DNA of 64,000 bases from NCBI RefSeq assembly GCF_024053505.1, contig NZ_JAMXQS010000008.1:186001-250000 (forward strand), given 5' to 3'. Position numbers and translations under genes: made by a program. The notes below the pieces were generated by a model. That model saw only the letters and a list, made by a program, of their open reading frames with translations. It was not told the origin of the DNA and did no database searches. Within the stretch, counting starts at the first letter, position 1; the number at the start of each line of letters is the position of its first letter. Positions 8,288 through 17,500 of this stretch are shown here, piece after piece. Source of the DNA: Mesorhizobium liriopis (GTDB lineage: Bacteria > Pseudomonadota > Alphaproteobacteria > Rhizobiales > Rhizobiaceae).

Positions 8288-9556
8288 ATGAACAGACGCA
8301 CTCTTCTCGCATCCATCACAGCTCTGCCGCTGCTGCTGGGCCTGCCTGCCTTCGCGCAGGATCAGGCCAAGCCGCATGACGGCAAGGCCATCTCCGTTCT
8401 CCTGCCGCCATGGGGCACGCTGCCCAAGGAGATGACCGACCGTTTCACGAGCGAGACCGGCATTTCGCTCGACACCCAGACGCTCGGTTGGGACGACATC
8501 CGCACCAAGATCGTCACGTCCATGGTGGCAGGCACCGCACCCGCCAATGTCACGGAAGTGGACTGGTCCTGGGTCGGCCAGTTCGGCTCGGCTGAGTGGT
8601 ACACGCTGCTCGACGACAAGGTTGATGCCGCCCTCATCGCCGACCTGCCCACGGCCGCGATCTTCAAGTTCGACGGCAAGCTGATGGCGGTGCCCTACAA
8701 CAATGACTTCCGCATCCTGATCTTCAACCGCGACCATCTCGACCGTGCCAAGATCACCGAGGCGCCGAAGACGCCCGACGAGCTGCTGGCTGCTGCGAAA
8801 GCGATCAAGGCGGCCGGCATCGCCGAATATCCGATCGGCCTGCCGCTGTCGGCCACCGAAGGCAGCGCGACCGCCTGGTATCTCCTGACCAAGGCGTTCG
8901 GGGGCGACCTCTTCGACGCCGAATTCAAGCCGCTCTTCACCACGCCGGACTCCGCCGGCTACAAGGCCATGAGCTTCGAGATCGAGGCTCTGAAAGCTGG
9001 GCTCGTCGACCCGGCCGCCACCGGCCTCAAGGATGTCGAGATCCAGGAACTGTTCAAGAGCGGCAAGATTTCCTTCGACGTCGCCGGCTGGGCTGGCAAT
9101 CTCGCGGTTTATTCCGACAAGGCGAAGTCGCAGGTGGCCGAGCATGCGGAGGCGGGCTTGATGCCCCATGTCGGCCCCAAGTCGCGCACCTTCGGCCTGC
9201 CGGGCGCGGTCGGCATTCCGGTCTCCGCAGCCGATCCCGAGGCCGGCCTCGCCTTCGTGGACTGGCTCCTGAAGCCTGAAAACCAGATGGCGAGCTATGC
9301 GGCGCTCGGCAACCTGCCGACGCGCACCAGCGTGCTCGAAAAGCTGAACGCCGAGGGCAAGCTTGCGAGCGGCGACGTGCTGCTTCAGCAGGCGGCGCTC
9401 GTCGAGCCGCTTTTCGCGCAGGGGACGCCGGGCTGGTATCCTGAATTCTCGAGTGCGGTCGCCTCCACGCTCAACCAGGCCGCCAAGGGGCAGATCAGCG
9501 TCGATGACGCGGTGAAGCAGATCGCCGAGGCTGCGATCGCCGCGCAGGCCCAGTGA
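8288..9556 (+). CDS. Sugar ABC transporter, periplasmic solute-binding protein (second importer)
   Basis: A 422-residue family 1 binding protein with a cleavable signal (MNRRTLLASITALPLLLGLP, then AFAQ). ISVLLPPWGTLPKEMTDRF and the conserved FDVAGWAGNLAVYSDKAKSQ region place it with MalE/UgpB-like proteins. The ATG at 8288 has an AAGGGGAA ribosome site; the frame is open further upstream but that would lose the signal peptide. It follows the kinase by 25 bp, and its stop overlaps the next permease start (TGATG). Confidence 0.87.
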   Translation: MNRRTLLASITALPLLLGLPAFAQDQAKPHDGKAISVLLPPWGTLPKEMTDRFTSETGISLDTQTLGWDDIRTKIVTSMVAGTAPANVTEVDWSWVGQFGSAEWYTLLDDKVDAALIADLPTAAIFKFDGKLMAVPYNNDFRILIFNRDHLDRAKITEAPKTPDELLAAAKAIKAAGIAEYPIGLPLSATEGSATAWYLLTKAFGGDLFDAEFKPLFTTPDSAGYKAMSFEIEALKAGLVDPAATGLKDVEIQELFKSGKISFDVAGWAGNLAVYSDKAKSQVAEHAEAGLMPHVGPKSRTFGLPGAVGIPVSAADPEAGLAFVDWLLKPENQMASYAALGNLPTRTSVLEKLNAEGKLASGDVLLQQAALVEPLFAQGTPGWYPEFSSAVASTLNQAAKGQISVDDAVKQIAEAAIAAQAQ

Positions 9557-10479
9557 TGGTTGCTGCGGCCGAGCCCTTGCAGAAGATTTCGATGCGGGGC
9601 TCGCGCCGCCGGAACGAGGAGGCGTGGCTTGGCCTTGCCTTCGTCATCCCCATCATCGCGATCATGGGCGGGCTGGTCTTCCTGCCCGTGGTCGGCACGC
9701 TGCTCGACAGTCTTTACCGTATCGACCCGATGCGGGCCGGCACGCCTTTCGTGGGCCTCGGCAACTATGCCGCCACCTTCGCGGACGCCAATGTGCGTCA
9801 GGCCTGGTTCAACACGCTTGTTTACGTGGTGATCGCGGTCGCGCTTCAGGCCGTGGGCGGATTGGGCGCGGCACTCCTGCTCAACAAGATCCAGCGCGGC
9901 CGCCGCTGGCTGCTTGCGGTTCTGGTTCTGCCCTGGTGCCTGCCACCCGTGGTCAATGCGCTGGTCTGGCTCTGGATCTACAATCCGAGCTACGGGCTGC
10001 TGAACGGCGTGCTGCAAGCGCTCGGCCTGATCGATACCAACCGCGTGTGGTTCAACGATCGGACGACCGCGCTCTTTCTGATTGCGCTCGTTCATGTCTG
10101 GCGCATGCTGCCGCTGACCGCCATCATCCTGCTCGCCGCTCTTCAGAGCATCCCGAAGGAGCTCTATGAGGCCGCGCGCCTCGATGGGGCCGGACCCATC
10201 CGCGCCTTTCGCTCGATCACGCTGCCGCTGATCTCGGGCGGCATTGCGATCGCGCTCAGCCAGTCCACCGTCTTCGCCTTCAACCTCTTCGACGAGGCGT
10301 GGATCCTGGCCGGCACGAGCTTGGATACCCGCACGGTGATCATCCAGGTCTATATGTCGGCCTTCCAGAACCTCAAATTCTCGTTCGGCATGGCGCTGTC
10401 CGTGCTGGCGATGATCGCCTCGCTGCTGGTCTCGCTGGTCTATGTGCTGAAAGTCTATCGCGAGACCCGCTACGAATGA
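9556..10479 (+). CDS. Sugar ABC transporter permease (MalF type, second importer)
   Basis: A 307-residue permease with an N-terminal membrane segment (GLAFVIPIIAIMGGLVFLPV) and the EAA loop YEAARLDGAGPIRAFRSITL. The ATG at 9556 overlaps the binding-protein stop by one base (TGATG), showing translational coupling; the GTG three bases earlier is a less likely start. It overlaps the next permease by four bases (ATGA). Confidence 0.9.
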   Translation: MVAAAEPLQKISMRGSRRRNEEAWLGLAFVIPIIAIMGGLVFLPVVGTLLDSLYRIDPMRAGTPFVGLGNYAATFADANVRQAWFNTLVYVVIAVALQAVGGLGAALLLNKIQRGRRWLLAVLVLPWCLPPVVNALVWLWIYNPSYGLLNGVLQALGLIDTNRVWFNDRTTALFLIALVHVWRMLPLTAIILLAALQSIPKELYEAARLDGAGPIRAFRSITLPLISGGIAIALSQSTVFAFNLFDEAWILAGTSLDTRTVIIQVYMSAFQNLKFSFGMALSVLAMIASLLVSLVYVLKVYRETRYE

Positions 10480-11354
10480 GCCGGCGCAGCCTTTCCCGCA
10501 TCGCCGGACAGGTCGGCACGGCGGCGGCCGTGCTCCTGCTGCTCGTCTGGTCGCTCGGTCCTGTGTTCTGGGCACTGGTCACGAGCCTGACGCCGCCGGC
10601 CGATCTGTTGTCGCGTGAGCTCCGCTTGTGGCCGGCGAACCCCTCGCTCGAACATTACGCCAAGCTGTTCGGCGCGACGAGCAGTTCGCAGGGCAATGCG
10701 GTTCAGTCGGTCTGGCCGCAGTTTTCCGCTGCCTTCGTGAACAGCCTCGTCACCTCGTTGGCCTCCACCGTGATCACCGTGGCGCTCGCCGCCTTCGGCG
10801 CCTATGCTTTTGTCCGCCTGCGTTTTCCGGGGCGCGAACTGCTCTTCGTGCTCGTTGTGGCGACACTTGCCATCCCCGCTTACACCGTGATGATCCCGCT
10901 TTATCGGCTGATGATCTCGCTGAAGCTGATCGACACCTATGTGGGCGTGACGCTGATCTATGTCTCGGCCTTTTTGCCCCTGGCACTCTGGCTGATGCGC
11001 AGCGTCTATCAGGCGATGCCGATCTCGCTCGAGGAGGCCGCCTGGCTCGACGGGGCAGGGCGCACCTATACACTGATGCGCATCGTTTTGCCTCTCGCGG
11101 CGCCCGGCCTGATTGCGTCGGCCATCCTCACATTCTTGAGTGCCTGGGGTCAGTTCATGGTGCCGCTCGTCTTTTCCCCGACGCTCGCCACCAAACCCCT
11201 GACCGTGCTGATCCCCGAATTCGTGACCCGCAACTATGTCGATTACGGGTTGATGAACGCGGCTGGCATCCTCGCCATCGTGCCGCCCGTGCTGCTCGTG
11301 CTTTTCCTCAACCGCTTTCTTGTCAGCGGCCTGATGGCCGGCGCGACCAAGTGA
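10476..11354 (+). CDS. Sugar ABC transporter permease (MalG type, second importer)
   Basis: A 292-residue MalG-like permease: hydrophobic start GTAAAVLLLLVWSLGPVFWA, the periplasmic motif LTPPADLLSRE, and the EAA loop EEAAWLDGAGRTYTLMRIVL. The start MSRRSLS at 10476 is set by the ATGA overlap with the previous permease. Again no ATPase gene accompanies binding protein and permeases, matching the first importer at 1895-4972. The SIS enzyme follows after 23 bp. Confidence 0.9.
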   Translation: MSRRSLSRIAGQVGTAAAVLLLLVWSLGPVFWALVTSLTPPADLLSRELRLWPANPSLEHYAKLFGATSSSQGNAVQSVWPQFSAAFVNSLVTSLASTVITVALAAFGAYAFVRLRFPGRELLFVLVVATLAIPAYTVMIPLYRLMISLKLIDTYVGVTLIYVSAFLPLALWLMRSVYQAMPISLEEAAWLDGAGRTYTLMRIVLPLAAPGLIASAILTFLSAWGQFMVPLVFSPTLATKPLTVLIPEFVTRNYVDYGLMNAAGILAIVPPVLLVLFLNRFLVSGLMAGATK

Positions 11355-11377
11355 ATTTTGAAACACAGGACCATCCC

Positions 11378-12331
11378 ATGAACGTCACCGAACGCGTGAT
11401 CCGCGAGCAGTTCCCCTTCTGGACCGATGCGCTGACGCTCGACCTGCCGGTGCCGGGCACCAAGCTCAACGTGATCGTCGGCTGCGGCACCTCCTTTTAT
11501 CTCGCGCTCAGCATCGCAGCCGCCTTCAATGCGCAGGGACATCAGGCGATTGCGGTGCCCGGCGCCGAATGGGCGCGTCGGCCGCGCAACTATGCGGCCG
11601 ACGAAGCGGACGCAACCGTGGTCGCGCTTTCGCGCAGCGGCGAGTCGAGCGAAACGGTGCAGGCCGTGGAGGAAAGCCGCAAGCGCGGCCTGCGGACCAT
11701 CGCCATCACCTGCGAAAAGGACAGCTCGATCGCGCGTGCGGCTGAGACAGTCGTTTATGCGCGCACCCATCCGGACGAAGGCATCGTCATGACGGTGTCA
11801 GCCAGCCTCATGCTGATGGCAGGCTTCCGCATGGCAGGTTTCTCCCTCGACGCCGGCATCGCGAGAACCGCCGAAACGCTGATGCAGCGGGCCGATGCCG
11901 ATCTCGCACGCATCATCCGGAACCGCTCCCATTTCGTGTATCTTGGCGCCGGCGTGCAGTATGGGCTTGCGACCGAAGGTGCGCTCAAGCTGCAGGAGAT
12001 GAGCCTGAGCACCTCGCAGGCCTTTCACCCGATGGAATACCGTCACGGCCCGATCAGCCTCGTCGACGAGACGAGTTTCGTCGTGATGATCTACAACCAT
12101 GCGACCGCCGCCGAAGAGGCCAAGGTAGTGTCGGACGTGCAGAGCAAGGGCGCTTTCGTCCTGGCCTTCGGCGGTCCCGGCGATCTGTCCTTCGATCTGC
12201 CAGCCGACGATGCCGGTCGCGCGCTCGCCGCTTTGCCCGTGCTCCAGCTTCTGGGCGAGCGGGTGGCCCAGATGAAGGGCGCCGACACCGAGGCCCCGCG
12301 CCACCTGAACAAGGTCGTGGTTCTCGCCTGA
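11378..12331 (+). CDS. SIS-domain sugar-phosphate isomerase/deaminase (AgaS/GlmS-isomerase-like)
   Basis: A 317-residue protein made of two SIS domains and no glutaminase domain. SIS1 has VGCGTSFYLALSIAAAF and the phosphate-binding ALSRSGESSETVQAV; SIS2 has FVYLGAGVQYGLATEGALKL, QAFHPMEYRHGPISLVDE and the C-terminal LNKVVVLA loop shared with GlmS. Such stand-alone proteins convert hexosamine-6-P to ketohexose-6-P plus ammonia; AgaS acts on galactosamine-6-P to give tagatose-6-P, NagB-II on glucosamine-6-P. Because a GatZ-like protein is nearby, galactosamine-6-P is a good candidate. The ATG at 11378 was chosen; the open frame upstream is a shadow of the permease. Confidence 0.87.
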   Translation: MNVTERVIREQFPFWTDALTLDLPVPGTKLNVIVGCGTSFYLALSIAAAFNAQGHQAIAVPGAEWARRPRNYAADEADATVVALSRSGESSETVQAVEESRKRGLRTIAITCEKDSSIARAAETVVYARTHPDEGIVMTVSASLMLMAGFRMAGFSLDAGIARTAETLMQRADADLARIIRNRSHFVYLGAGVQYGLATEGALKLQEMSLSTSQAFHPMEYRHGPISLVDETSFVVMIYNHATAAEEAKVVSDVQSKGAFVLAFGGPGDLSFDLPADDAGRALAALPVLQLLGERVAQMKGADTEAPRHLNKVVVLA

Positions 12332-12389
12332 ACCCGGCTCGACTTGTTGCGGTCACATCCCATCAGCTCGTAGTGCAGAAGCTTTAGGC

Positions 12390-14528
12390 TCAGTCCACGG
12401 TGAGCCTGCTGCGGCGGGCGAGTTGCTCGTAATGGGCGTCGAGGGCAGGAAGCCGGGTGCTGAGCAGAAAAAGGCGGGGATCCTCTGGATCGAGACGACC
12501 CGACCAGAAATCCTCCAGCAGCGTTCGATGGGCTTCGAGCGTCTCGGGGTCTGCGCCGGCCAGGACGGTCGAGACCTCCACCGGTTCGAGCTTACCTTTG
12601 ACCTTGATGCGATCGAGCGGCGCAAGCGGCAGGCGGTCGCGGATGTGGCGTGCGGTTTCCTCTCCCACCAGAAGTTCGACGCCGAAATTCTTGGTCTCGC
12701 CTTCCAGGCGCGCGGCGAGGTTCACGGCATCACCCAAGGCGGAATAATCGAAACGCATGTCGGAGCCCATATTGCCGACCACGCAGTCGCCTGTGTTCAC
12801 GCCGACGCCGATGCGCAAACTCAGCGGTTCCTCGCCTTTCGCCGCCGCTTCCGCCGCGAGCTCCGCGTTGAGCGCCTCGAGCGCATCATTCATGGCCAGC
12901 CCCGCCTGCACCGCGTGAAGGGCGTGGTCGGGGTCATCGAGCGGCGCGTTCCAGAAGGCCATCAACGCGTCGCCGATATATTTGTCGATCGTGCCGCCAT
13001 GGGCGATGACGACGGCGGATAACGGGTTCAACAGGCGGTTGATCAGCCGCGTGAGTGCTTCCGGATCATTTTTCATGCGCTCGGCGATGGTGGTGAAGCC
13101 GCGCACGTCGCAGAACAGGATCGAGAGCGTGCGCCGTTCGCCCCCGAGCTTGAGCCGCTCCGGATCGCGTGCCAGCCGCTCCACGATCACCGGCGAGACA
13201 TATTGCGAGAAGGCGCGTGTGATGCCGCGCCGTAAGCGGCGCTCGGCGGCGTAGTCGCGCACGCCTTGTGCGCTTGCGACAAACAGAAAGGCGAGCGCGG
13301 GTGCGACCGGCGGCGCATAGATGCGGCCGAAGCGGAGGAAAAGATAGCTGCCCGCAAAGAGACCGAGCACGCCGAGGGAAGCAAGCAGGATCGTCTGCCA
13401 GCCTGTGCCGCGCCAGACGAGGAGGCCTCCGAGGCATGCCATGCCGAGTGTCGCCGCCAGGCTGACGAGCGTCGAGGCGGGCGTGATGAAGAGGCCGTGG
13501 CGCAGATTGTCGAGCACCGTTGCTTGGACTTCGGCACCCGCAAGCAGCCTGCCGTCGCGCACGGTCTGCGAGGTGGCAAAGGAATCCGCGCCGCCTTGCG
13601 CATCGGCCGAGGCCTGAAGCGACAGGCCGACGATCACCGTGCGGCCACGGAAGAAGCCGGGCGGAAGGAAGTTCTCCGGATCGAGCGCCTGATAATACGA
13701 AACGGTGGGATAGCTGCGCGCGGCACCGAAGCTTTGGAGCAGGGCGCCCTCCGGGATGTCCGGCGTTTCCCCGATCGTGCGCAGAAGCGTTGCCGCGAAG
13801 CCGTCATCGAGGCTCGGCAAACGGCGCAGCGTGCCGTCATTGTCGAGCGTCACCGAAGCGAGGCCGACTGTGGCGCCTTTTTCGAGCAGAAGCGGCATCG
13901 GCTCGGTACGCACCAGTTGATCGGCTTGCGGCGTGCGGATCACCGTCTCGTCGCCCGCCAAGACCACGTCGGGTCCGGTCGCCGCAGCCAGCGCTTTATC
14001 GCCTTCTGCCGATGCGGAAGGCTCGGCGAAGATGATGTCGACGCCGATGGCCTCCGCACCCGCCGCGCGCAAGGCCTCGATCAGTTCCGCATGGAGCCCG
14101 CGCGGCCACGGCCATTGCAGGTTGAGTTCGGAAAAGGAGGGCTCGTCGATCGCGACGATCACCGGCCCGTTCGCGGGCCGGGCCGGCGGATGAAAGGTGG
14201 ACAGATAGTCGAAGAGGCGGGCTTCGATCAGCTTGAACGGGCCGGCCAGCGGCAACAGGCCGGCACCCAGACTTGCGACAACCGTCAGGAAGACGATGCC
14301 CAGGCGCCGGTTGCGCGCGGCGATGTCGCGGCCGCCGCCGCCCGGCAGCTGCCGCCACCAGCGGGTCGGCCGCCACCGGATGACGCGCGGAAGCTTCAGA
14401 ACCGCACCTTGAAGGTGCCGGTGAAGGTGCGGTTCCAGCCGGGCAGGCCTTCGGCCACTTCGAACTCCTCGCCGAAGAGGTTGTAGGCGTTGAGTTCCAC
14501 CTCGAACCGCTTGTCGAATGGCTCCCAT
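12390..14528 (-). CDS. CHASE2-domain class III adenylate cyclase, membrane-bound
   Basis: Numbering from 14528: membrane helix about 77-95, extracytoplasmic CHASE2 sensor about 98-340 (VIVAIDEPSFSELNLQWPWP), three further helices about 352-422, and a cyclase domain about 465-650. Catalytic residues are intact: metal Asp474 (FCDVRGFT) and Asp520 (YIGD), adenine-selecting Lys516 and Asp594, transition-state Asn603 and Arg607. This set predicts cAMP production. The only ATG/GTG/TTG codon before the first helix is the ATG at 14528, which has no ribosome site and lies 133 bp inside the preceding gene; translation may instead start near that gene's stop at an unusual codon (CTG at about 14387 follows AAGGTG). 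It follows the FecR-TPR gene on the same strand, so the two are likely co-transcribed. Confidence 0.88.
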   Translation of the reverse strand: MGAIRQAVRGGTQRLQPLRRGVRSGRRPARLEPHLHRHLQGAVLKLPRVIRWRPTRWWRQLPGGGGRDIAARNRRLGIVFLTVVASLGAGLLPLAGPFKLIEARLFDYLSTFHPPARPANGPVIVAIDEPSFSELNLQWPWPRGLHAELIEALRAAGAEAIGVDIIFAEPSASAEGDKALAAATGPDVVLAGDETVIRTPQADQLVRTEPMPLLLEKGATVGLASVTLDNDGTLRRLPSLDDGFAATLLRTIGETPDIPEGALLQSFGAARSYPTVSYYQALDPENFLPPGFFRGRTVIVGLSLQASADAQGGADSFATSQTVRDGRLLAGAEVQATVLDNLRHGLFITPASTLVSLAATLGMACLGGLLVWRGTGWQTILLASLGVLGLFAGSYLFLRFGRIYAPPVAPALAFLFVASAQGVRDYAAERRLRRGITRAFSQYVSPVIVERLARDPERLKLGGERRTLSILFCDVRGFTTIAERMKNDPEALTRLINRLLNPLSAVVIAHGGTIDKYIGDALMAFWNAPLDDPDHALHAVQAGLAMNDALEALNAELAAEAAAKGEEPLSLRIGVGVNTGDCVVGNMGSDMRFDYSALGDAVNLAARLEGETKNFGVELLVGEETARHIRDRLPLAPLDRIKVKGKLEPVEVSTVLAGADPETLEAHRTLLEDFWSGRLDPEDPRLFLLSTRLPALDAHYEQLARRSRLTVD

Positions 14529-17500
14529 TTCAGCGAGGCATCGGTGGTCCAGTATGGGTCGAGGGTGGCGGCGCCAAGGCCGCCTTCGCGCTCGCCGATG
14601 CGCGTGGCCGCAAGCGTGAAGGAGACATTGGTCGGGTTCACATAGGTGAAACCGAGCCGCACCACGTCCTCGGGCACATATGGCAGGCTGTCGCCTTCGT
14701 TGGCGCCTTCGTCCTCATTTTCGGAACTGATCACCGCATAGGTGCCGAACAGGCCAAGCCCATAGCCCAGGTGAAGGTTCACCGTGCCCGCCACGCGGTC
14801 GATCCGGCCTTCCGCCACATCGGCAGTGGTCAGGCTGCCCGGCGAGGGGATGTTGAGCCCTTCGATTTCCTGATGCTGGTAGTCGAGCGAGGTGAAGAGC
14901 CTGTCCGTCCATTCGGCATCCCAGCGTGCGAGGAAGGTGTCGGAATAGCCGGTGACGGCAAGCGGCAGCTGGTTGGATTGCAGCCCCAGCACCCCGACCG
15001 GAGCGAGCGTTCCGGCCGCAAAGGCACCGGACTCGCGCATGAAGCCCGCGCGCAGCCATTGCCCGTCGAATGGTGCCCACGCGAGGCCGAGGCGCGGCTC
15101 GAAGCGCTCAACCGAGATGTCTCCGCCATCCGCGCCATCCATCGTGACTTCGGTGGACTCGAGCCATGTTCCGAACGCGCCGGCTTCGAGTTTCAGATTG
15201 GGCGTGAACTCGTAGACGCCGTCGAGATAGGCGCGGACGGCGTTGAACTCGGCGCTTGCATCGGTTTCGGTCGTTGGAAGCACGAAGCCGATATCGGGGA
15301 TCGCAGTATCCGAAGTTCCGCTTTGGGACTGCGAGATGCGCCCACCCTCGATGCCATAACGCAGGGTCAGATCATCGAAGGAGACCGAATGATTGACCGC
15401 GCCGATCAGCGAACGCTGTTCGAACTCGCCTTCGATCTCACTCGTGCCCTCAAGGGGAATGCCAAGGAAGTCGAGGTCGATCGTGGCAGACTCACTGCTG
15501 GTTCGATCGTAGCCGGAAGCAAAGATCGCCGCACTCGCGACGTTCCGGTAGCCGAATGTATGGCTCCAGGCGAGGCCGGACGTCAGCGACTTGTCGGTGA
15601 GTTCCCGATCATACGTCGTTGCCTCCAGTGTGGCCGGAGGCAGGCCGGTGATGAGTTCGAGGAATGGAATGCCTGGATCGAAGGTGAAAAGCGCGTCACG
15701 CAGATCATCGCCGTCCCGCCGCGCATCGACATAGGCCACCACGCGGTCATAGGGCGTCGGCTTCGCCGCGACATAGAACTGTCCCGAATAGTCCTGATCC
15801 TCGAGATCGAAGCTCACATCCGTATCGACAGCGCGGTCATATGAGCCTTCGCGTGAGTCTTCCGACTCCTTTCCATCGAAGCGCGCATAGAAGCTGATGG
15901 GGAAGGGGACTGCGGCGAAGCCCTGCGCCTCGGCTTGCGTCGTCCATCCGGCCTTGCCGTTTTCGGGCGCCACGAAGCCGCCGCCGAGAGAACCTTCGAC
16001 GAAGGGGCGGCGCAAGAGGTTCGCGCCGCGCGTGCGGCCGGCGAGGATCGCGGGGTCGAGCAGCAATCCCTGAAAGAATGACGAGAAGGCGCCATTGTTG
16101 AAGGAGGGCTCACTGGGCGCGCCGCCATAATCGAGTCGGTTCGCGAAAGGGTCGGCGCTGCCCGACACCGCCTGATCCACCAGCGCGGTCGCCGCGAAGG
16201 GGTCGAACACGGCGTCGCCGTAATAGCGGCCCCAGGCATTCAGGCCCTGCAGGCGGAACGCGTCGTTGAGCGTCGAGCCTTCGCTGCGATTGGCGCTGAG
16301 CGCCGCATAGGTGCCGCCGCGGGCGCGGGTGCGCCGCAGGGCTTCCTGCGCGCTTTTGATGGCGCGGTCGGAATCGTAGTCGTCGATGGCAATCGCCGTT
16401 CTGGCACTCATCATGACCGGATCGTTGGGGTCGAGGCGGTCGGCATTGTCCAGCGCCTGCTCGGCCGCATCCCGGTCGCCGCCTTCGTAGTAGCCGGCTG
16501 CGAGCAGAAGCAGGCCTTGCGCATAGGACGGGCTCGCGGTTGTGCCGGCGAGCAGATCGTTCAGCGCCGCATCGATCTCGCCCGTTTGCAGCCGATAGCG
16601 ACCGCGCAAGGTCAGGCCGACATCGAAGGCGGGATCGAGGGCGAGCGCCTTGTCGATCAGCGGCTTGGCTTCACGCAGACGATCCTGATCGAGATAGACC
16701 GTGGCGAGGTTGGCATAGGCGACCGGGTCTTCCGGATCAGCGGCGATGGCTTCCTTCAACGCAGCCTCGGCCTCGCGATCCGCACCGCGTGACGATTGCA
16801 CGAGGCCATAGGCGTTGAGAACCGTGCTCGATCCCGGCGCGACTTCGCGCGCACGCGTCAGGTCGGCCAGCGCGCCGTCGAGATCGCCTTTGGCGGAAAC
16901 GCGATAACTGGCACGGGCTTCGAGGGCGGTCGGCTCGTCGGGGTCGAGCGCGAGTGCCCGGTTGATGGCCTCTTCCGCCTGCGCGCGGTCGTCGAGCACC
17001 AGTGCCAGTTGCGCACGCACGGCCGGCAGCGTGGCGTCCTGCGGGTAGCGCGCTTCCGCCTCCCGGATGAGTTTGAGTGCGGCCGGGATATCCTGGAGAA
17101 AACCTGCCGTGAGCGCCGCCGAAATCGCTGCGGCCGGTCCGCCCTCTGCGGCACTGGGCGGGGATTCGACGCGGTTGGGAGCGGCAAGCGAGCGGGCGAA
17201 ATAGCCGCCATAGCGGGCGACGGCCCGGCGTTCGGGATCGAGCCGGGGGGCTGCCCGTTCGAACAGCCGCGCGGCCTCTGTCTGCCGGCCTTCCGCGCCT
17301 GCGATCATCGCATCCACCAGATCGAGCCGCGCCTGCTCCGTTGCACTCAGGCGCAAAGCCCGAGCGCGCGCCGATGCGTCTTTGGTGGCCTGCCGGTTGC
17401 CCGTGCCGAGCGAGACCTCTGCCAGCGTCACCCAATCCTCGGCCGTGCGCGACCTTTCCGGCGTGGCCGCGATCCTGTCACGCGCCGTGCGCATCTCGCG

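Noticed and set aside
10628-11377. N-terminal extension of the SIS protein
   Set aside because: The upstream 250 codons are an out-of-frame reading of the permease gene; the SIS fold begins at the ATG at 11378.
13266-14486. A 406-codon plus-strand frame opposite the CHASE2 cyclase
   Set aside because: The cyclase has clear domain motifs on the other strand; this frame has none.
12390-14528. The CHASE2 cyclase as a Pycsar uridylate cyclase (PycC)
   Set aside because: The Lys516/Asp594 pair is that of ATP-specific class III cyclases, and the CHASE2-membrane architecture is not that of known PycC proteins.
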